Shown piece by piece: positions 59,575 through 64,000 of a stretch of DNA of 64,000 nucleotides (the first letter of the stretch is position 1; each line of letters begins with the position of its first letter). The notes under the pieces are model-generated. The model searched no databases, was not told the DNA's origin, and worked only from the letters and a program-made list of their open reading frames with translations. The translations under genes and the position numbers were made by a program. This stretch comes from Planctomycetota bacterium (lineage in GTDB: Bacteria > Planctomycetota > Planctomycetia > Pirellulales > Pirellulaceae), in the NCBI GenBank assembly GCA_027622275.1, contig JAQBZB010000008.1:1-64000 (forward strand). The letters are read 5' to 3'.

Positions 59575-62500
59575 AAGAAGAATCGCACAATCCTCGGATC
59601 GATCCGGAACTCGAAGCTCGCATCGTAGCTCTCGTGTTAGGCGAAGCTTCCGACTTCGAGCGCGATGAACTGGAGCGTCTTATCGAGGAACGATCGGAGC
59701 TCGTGGCGTTCAAGAAACAGATCCAAAGCGTGCATGGCCTATTGAGTGACGTGGCGACGGGGGAATCGATTGCAGAGGATGATGACTGGAAGCTGTCTGG
59801 TGAAAAACGCAGCGCGGTCCTGGCGGTGATTAGTGGCGAGGCGGAGGAGCAACCGGCGAAACAAGTTATCAACAACTCTGTCGACAGACAGAATTATTCG
59901 AAGGGGAATGTTTTCTGGAACTTCACCAAAATTGCGGCCGTACTTTGTGTCGTAGTTGGGATCACCGGTGCTTTGTTGCTATCCGGTGTCCAGCGCGCGC
60001 GAGAGGTCGCTCGGAGGCATTTGTCGGTTAACAGCTTAAAGCAGTCGGCCTTGGCCGTGCACAACTTTCATGACACATATAAGTCTCTTGCAGATGATGA
60101 AAAGGGTTTTGTAACAGCAGAACCTGAAGCAGTCGCAGGATTTCGCTACGAGATGGACTCGAAATCAGCCCTGGCGGACATCCGGGACAGCCTGGATTTT
60201 GGGACGACGGCACCCGCAGAAGCAGGGAACGGCGCGGAGCCACGGTCACAGCCGGCTGCCCGTTTGCCCAATCTCCTAACCGATGGCATCGAGCGTCGCT
60301 TTGCCGCTCCGTCGGCGGCCGAGGCGAACCGCCTGGGACTCTCCGAACATTCGTTGAATGGGATAGCTGAAGAGCATAGCAGCCGTTTGGGACTCTTTGC
60401 CACAGATGGAGCTGGATGGGCAGACAGACGCGTTGAAGATGGCGATCCTCCGACGGTTGCGGAACCGACCGTTCCGAACGCAGGTAACGGCACTGGGGCA
60501 TTGGGCTTTGGCGACCAGCCTGCAGAGGCTGGTAGACCTGAGAGTTTCGGGCTTACAGTCGATGCGATTCAAGACATCGGAGGTGAGACTGGACAGTTAA
60601 TGTCAGAACGAGGAGCGGCTCGGAGATATCGGGGCCGAAGTCTGGAGCAACTGAAATCGGCAGTTCCGTCCTTCGAATCTCAAGGGTCAGGTCAGGGGCA
60701 AGCGCCCTCGCAGGGATTGTCACGCCAGCTCGAAGCCATCGATTCGCCGGCCACCGAATTTGATGAAGATGCCGATGGCATTGTGCTAGGCGGCAAGAGC
60801 TTGAACAGCAGCGGCAGGTACGGCGGCGGCGGGCTCGCTGGCGACAGGACGGTGCCGGAGGGCGAACTCAGCAATGAGAGTTCCGCAGACCATATGCCAG
60901 AGGGAAATGTAACGAGCGACTTACGACGCGGGCACCGTACTGCTGATTCGAAAAAGAGCGCACCATCTGGCCCGATCGCTGCTGAAATGAGCGATAGGAC
61001 AATGGAATTGAAAGCTGAAAGGGCTTTTGGCAAAGAGGTCTTCGACGTGGAGGGTTTCGACTCCGGTGTGGTTGCGAATCCATTGCCAAGTCCCACAAAA
61101 AAACCGGTGGCTTCGAGCGAAAATTTGATGGCGAAGGGAAGCCTCATAGTTGCCGATGGTGACGGGGAAGAACTGGCTAGGGAGAGTGTCCCCTTGTCCA
61201 GCGATCTCAATGGTGACGTCACGCTCCCTCACAGCCGCAATCTCCACCAACACGACTATTACAGTCACCAGATGTCGGACCCAGTGACAGACCCAGTGAC
61301 CGGTACGTCACCAAGCCAGCCGAGTGTCGAGCTATGGAACGGGCAGGCAGAACATACTGACCGATGGAGCTACTCTCAGAAGTGGAGTATTGAAGATCGT
61401 CGAAGCAGCAGAGAATTTGTGGCCGGTTCGCGAGCCTGGTCTAAGGAGCAGGAGGCCAACCAAGCGAGCACGAGAGGTGAAGTTACGCACGAAATTGAGA
61501 AGCGGGCGAAGGACTCCCTCGGCAGCATCTCTGCACTTAACGAACTCTATGAGAACGCCATCAATGCCGGAGATCTGCTTCTTGATGACTACGCCACAAC
61601 AGTCAACGGAAAAGGAGTAGACGCCCAGCCCGAGCCAAAAGATAGACGAATTAAATCGCTACAGCAACGTGATCAGCTGTCAGTCGCCGGCCAGTACCAA
61701 TGGAAAGGGTATGTTCCTCCCATCTTGGCGAACAGTTCCACGTCAATGCCGAAGGCCGCGGTGAGAAAATCTCCTGCCTCCGCCGGTCTCAACGAACAAA
61801 CCGCCGAGGACGAAGCCTTTTCCACCTTCTCGCTGCACGTTAGCGACGTTGCTTTCAAACTGGCCCGGGCGGCACTCGCAAATGGCGAATGGCCAGAAGC
61901 TGCACAAGTTCGCATCGAAGAATTCGTCAACGCTTTCGACTACGGCGATCCGATGCCAAGCAGAAGCGAAAAAGTCGCTTGCCGCTTGGAACAGTCCGTT
62001 CATCCTTTCCTTCAACAGCGGAACCTGTTGCGCGTCTCGATGCGGACGGCTGCCGCGGGACGCTCGAGCAATACTCCGCTCAGATTAACTTTGCTGCTGG
62101 ACAACTCAGGTTCGATGGAACGAGCCGATCGTCAGCAAACCGTCCGCTTGGCCGTGGCCCTGCTCGCCCAGCAACTCAAACCGATCGATCAAGTCACCTT
62201 GATCAGCTTCGCTCGCCAACCGCGACTATTGGCCGACAGGGTCAGCGGAGCCCAAACGCGACAACTGGTTCAACTCATTCAAGGTTTGCCCCGTGAAGGC
62301 GGCACAAACATCGAAGCCGCCCTGCAACTGGCCTTTGAAAAAGCGCAGGAGCAACGGATCGACAACACCCAAAATCGCATCATTTTGGTTACTGACGGCG
62401 CTGTCAATCTGGGCGATGCCAATCCCGAAAGCTTGTCGCGAATGATCACAACAATTCGAGACGCGGGCATCGCTTTCGATGCGGCCGGGATCAGCGCCGA

Positions 62501-63119
62501 CGGTTTGAACGACGAAGTACTTGAAGCCCTGACACGCCAAGGCGACGGCCGCTACTACCTGCTCGATTCCCCCGAAGACGCCGCGGATGGTTTTGCCCGC
62601 CAGATTGCCGGTGCCCTGCGTCCGTCGGCCAAAAATGTGAAAGTGCAAATCGAGTTTAATCCCAAACGTGTTGGCCGGTACAAATTGCTTGGCTTTGAGA
62701 AACACCGCCTGAAACAAGAAGACTTCCGTAACGACAAAGTAGACGCCGCCGAAATGACAGCAGCTGAGGCCGGCGTGGCCATGTATCAATTTGAAGCCAA
62801 GCCGGACGGCGAAGGAGATGTTGGTTCCGTGTCAGTGCGATTTCGTGATCTGTCGACCGGACAGATGATTGAAAACCGCTGGCCCATCCCCTACGAAGCC
62901 AACGCCCCGCGCGTGGACCAGGCCGCCCCGTCCCTACGCATCGCTATCTCCGCCGCTCTGCTCGCAGCGAGACTCCGAGGCGAACCGCTGGGAGAATCCG
63001 TCGATCTGCAAACGTTGTCCAATCTGATTGCTGGATTGCCGGATCGAGATCGCAATGCCATTCGCGTCCAACAGCTTCAACTGATGATTCAACAAGCCCG
63101 GCAAGTGAGCGGGAAATAG
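59571..63119 (+). CDS. VWA-domain protein with anti-sigma-like N-terminus and DUF1559-like segment
   Basis: This 1182-residue protein starts inside the sigma factor stop. Residues 10-60 (RIVALVLGEASDFERDELERLI) resemble the cytosolic part of planctomycete anti-sigma factors. A membrane helix (about 123-143) runs into QRAREVARRHLSVNSLKQSA and HNFHDTYKSL, the pattern following the helix in DUF1559 pseudopilin-like proteins. A long low-complexity region follows (about 180-720). The von Willebrand A domain begins near 838 with the MIDAS motif LLLDNSGSM; residues about 1015-1180 match the DUF3520 domain that follows VWA in YfbK-type proteins. It may sense adhesion or envelope state and hold the sigma factor. 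Confidence 0.85.
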   Translation: MKEESHNPRIDPELEARIVALVLGEASDFERDELERLIEERSELVAFKKQIQSVHGLLSDVATGESIAEDDDWKLSGEKRSAVLAVISGEAEEQPAKQVINNSVDRQNYSKGNVFWNFTKIAAVLCVVVGITGALLLSGVQRAREVARRHLSVNSLKQSALAVHNFHDTYKSLADDEKGFVTAEPEAVAGFRYEMDSKSALADIRDSLDFGTTAPAEAGNGAEPRSQPAARLPNLLTDGIERRFAAPSAAEANRLGLSEHSLNGIAEEHSSRLGLFATDGAGWADRRVEDGDPPTVAEPTVPNAGNGTGALGFGDQPAEAGRPESFGLTVDAIQDIGGETGQLMSERGAARRYRGRSLEQLKSAVPSFESQGSGQGQAPSQGLSRQLEAIDSPATEFDEDADGIVLGGKSLNSSGRYGGGGLAGDRTVPEGELSNESSADHMPEGNVTSDLRRGHRTADSKKSAPSGPIAAEMSDRTMELKAERAFGKEVFDVEGFDSGVVANPLPSPTKKPVASSENLMAKGSLIVADGDGEELARESVPLSSDLNGDVTLPHSRNLHQHDYYSHQMSDPVTDPVTGTSPSQPSVELWNGQAEHTDRWSYSQKWSIEDRRSSREFVAGSRAWSKEQEANQASTRGEVTHEIEKRAKDSLGSISALNELYENAINAGDLLLDDYATTVNGKGVDAQPEPKDRRIKSLQQRDQLSVAGQYQWKGYVPPILANSSTSMPKAAVRKSPASAGLNEQTAEDEAFSTFSLHVSDVAFKLARAALANGEWPEAAQVRIEEFVNAFDYGDPMPSRSEKVACRLEQSVHPFLQQRNLLRVSMRTAAAGRSSNTPLRLTLLLDNSGSMERADRQQTVRLAVALLAQQLKPIDQVTLISFARQPRLLADRVSGAQTRQLVQLIQGLPREGGTNIEAALQLAFEKAQEQRIDNTQNRIILVTDGAVNLGDANPESLSRMITTIRDAGIAFDAAGISADGLNDEVLEALTRQGDGRYYLLDSPEDAADGFARQIAGALRPSAKNVKVQIEFNPKRVGRYKLLGFEKHRLKQEDFRNDKVDAAEMTAAEAGVAMYQFEAKPDGEGDVGSVSVRFRDLSTGQMIENRWPIPYEANAPRVDQAAPSLRIAISAALLAARLRGEPLGESVDLQTLSNLIAGLPDRDRNAIRVQQLQLMIQQARQVSGK

Positions 63120-63277
63120 GCAGCTCTACTGTTTATCAACGCCCCAACTAGTTCCACGACAAGACCCACTACAAACGTTTCGCGAGATCCTTTCATTTGG
63201 CTGGCGCCTTTTTACAAAGAGTCGTCATGTTTCCAACAAAGTGAGCAAGGAAATCGCACTCCAAGGAGCATGCACTC

Positions 63278-64000
63278 ATGAGCATGACAACAATGCCGAT
63301 GTTCAGAAAACGGATTTCCTTTTTCACACCAATTGGTCTGCTCGGGCTCATCAGCTTGGCGAGCCTGATGAGTATTCCCGGTCTCGCTCAGGAAGAGTCG
63401 GACCAAGCCAAGGTCAGCACCTCTGTCGGTAGCAATGGCACCGGGACCATCATCGTTGAAGCCCGCGGTCAATTACCTCAGCCGCCAGTTTTTTATACCG
63501 CCAGTGCCAAGGCTACGGCACAAGTCGGATCTGCACGCATTGAGCAGGTCATTCAGTTAACGATCAAAGTCATCCAGGGTGATGCTAAAACATTGAGCTT
63601 TGGATTCAACGGCAACGGCCAAGTGACCGAGGTCCAAGGCGAGAATCTTCAGTCGTGGTCCATTCGCCAAGCGGGCTCCGCACGCTTCCTCGATCTACAT
63701 CTCAAGGAGAACGTCACGGAGCTAAAACCTGTGATCAAGATTCGCTCTCCCGAACTGAAGCTTCCCGTCGAGATCGATTTGACTCACCTCACGCCGGGAG
63801 AATCGGTCGGCTTCGATTCAACGGTGATTATTAACTACGCTCCAGAAGTGGAAGGTGCCGTCACGACAGCAGAAGGATTTGCTCCGCTCGGACCGGGCGA
63901 CAAGGCGAACAGTTTTCAGACCACGACCGGGGGTCAGTTGAAGCTCTCCCTGACTCGGGACGGTGCTTCTCCTGCTCCGGTCGAACTGGTCGCTACCACG
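63278..64000 (+). CDS. Secreted protein of unknown function, cut by the window edge
   Basis: An ATG at 63278, after CCAAGGAGCATGCACTC, opens a frame that continues without stop to the last base of the window (241 codons). It begins with a signal peptide (about 1-38, ending SIPGLAQ). The rest appears beta-rich and has no Cys. VFYTASAKATAQVGSARIEQ is followed by stretches like VIKIRSPELKLPVEIDLTHL. I do not recognise a family. It follows the VWA gene by 158 bases and may share its transcript. Confidence 0.75.
   Translation, partial: MSMTTMPMFRKRISFFTPIGLLGLISLASLMSIPGLAQEESDQAKVSTSVGSNGTGTIIVEARGQLPQPPVFYTASAKATAQVGSARIEQVIQLTIKVIQGDAKTLSFGFNGNGQVTEVQGENLQSWSIRQAGSARFLDLHLKENVTELKPVIKIRSPELKLPVEIDLTHLTPGESVGFDSTVIINYAPEVEGAVTTAEGFAPLGPGDKANSFQTTTGGQLKLSLTRDGASPAPVELVATT

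Overview
The window looks like a planctomycete chromosome segment, most likely of a Pirellulales-type organism. The grounds are lineage-typical families: a PSCyt1/DUF1549/DUF1553 cytochrome next to a DUF1501 protein, a large PVC-type dehydrogenase with HEAT repeats and a C-terminal CxxCH, DUF1080 proteins, zinc-ribbon Ser/Thr kinases fused to WD40 or DUF1080 domains, a pseudopilin-like DUF1559 motif, and many intergenic inverted repeats. Assignment is by family recognition only; no search was run.

Layout. 1-10050: a phospho-signalling cluster of two paralogous membrane kinases, an FHA-kinase, a PP2C phosphatase and a double-FHA protein. 10470-13760: a small membrane protein, a coiled-coil membrane protein whose frame is interrupted by TGA at an expected zinc-finger Cys, a DCC-family protein and a Uma2 protein. 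13785-17336: pfkA, a sulfotransferase-like/aminotransferase-like pair and a divergent SDR. 17461-19322: a glycine-zipper protein and a DUF1080 protein. 19434-25182: a leftward respiratory/stress block encoding an octaheme cytochrome c, cytochrome b, Rieske protein, two universal stress proteins, a class II-like cytochrome c, a hemerythrin and a CBS protein. Two sigma-54-like promoters with the same 14-base core precede it, and a divergent NtrC-type regulator (25542-26906) adjoins it. 26913-28688: mnmA and a redoxin with TGA at the first Cys position of its CxxC site, followed by a SECIS-like hairpin. 29169-33166: a thioredoxin-protease fusion, a small split gene, an M20 amidohydrolase and a small membrane protein. 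33808-36702: a HAD / deoxyhypusine-synthase-like / PfkB kinase module. 36976-45226: sialidase-like protein, ald, purE, mtnA, the PVC dehydrogenase and a redoxin. 45454-48431: decayed DNA, with a broken hsdM containing a 24-bp tandem repeat and a heptose-kinase-like remnant. 48790-53333: the PSCyt/DUF1501 pair. 53605-57552: a PhyH-type dioxygenase and a TRAP transporter operon. 57553-58947: a long stretch with no recognisable gene. 58948-64000: an ECF sigma factor overlapping a giant VWA/anti-sigma-like protein, then a secreted protein cut by the window edge.

The two most notable observations are (1) two separate genes with in-frame TGA exactly where a conserved Cys is expected, each followed at suitable spacing by a perfect hairpin with G first in its loop, suggesting selenoproteins; and (2) a probable sigma-54/NtrC regulon driving a bc-type complex in which an octaheme, hydroxylamine-oxidoreductase-like cytochrome takes the place of cytochrome c1.
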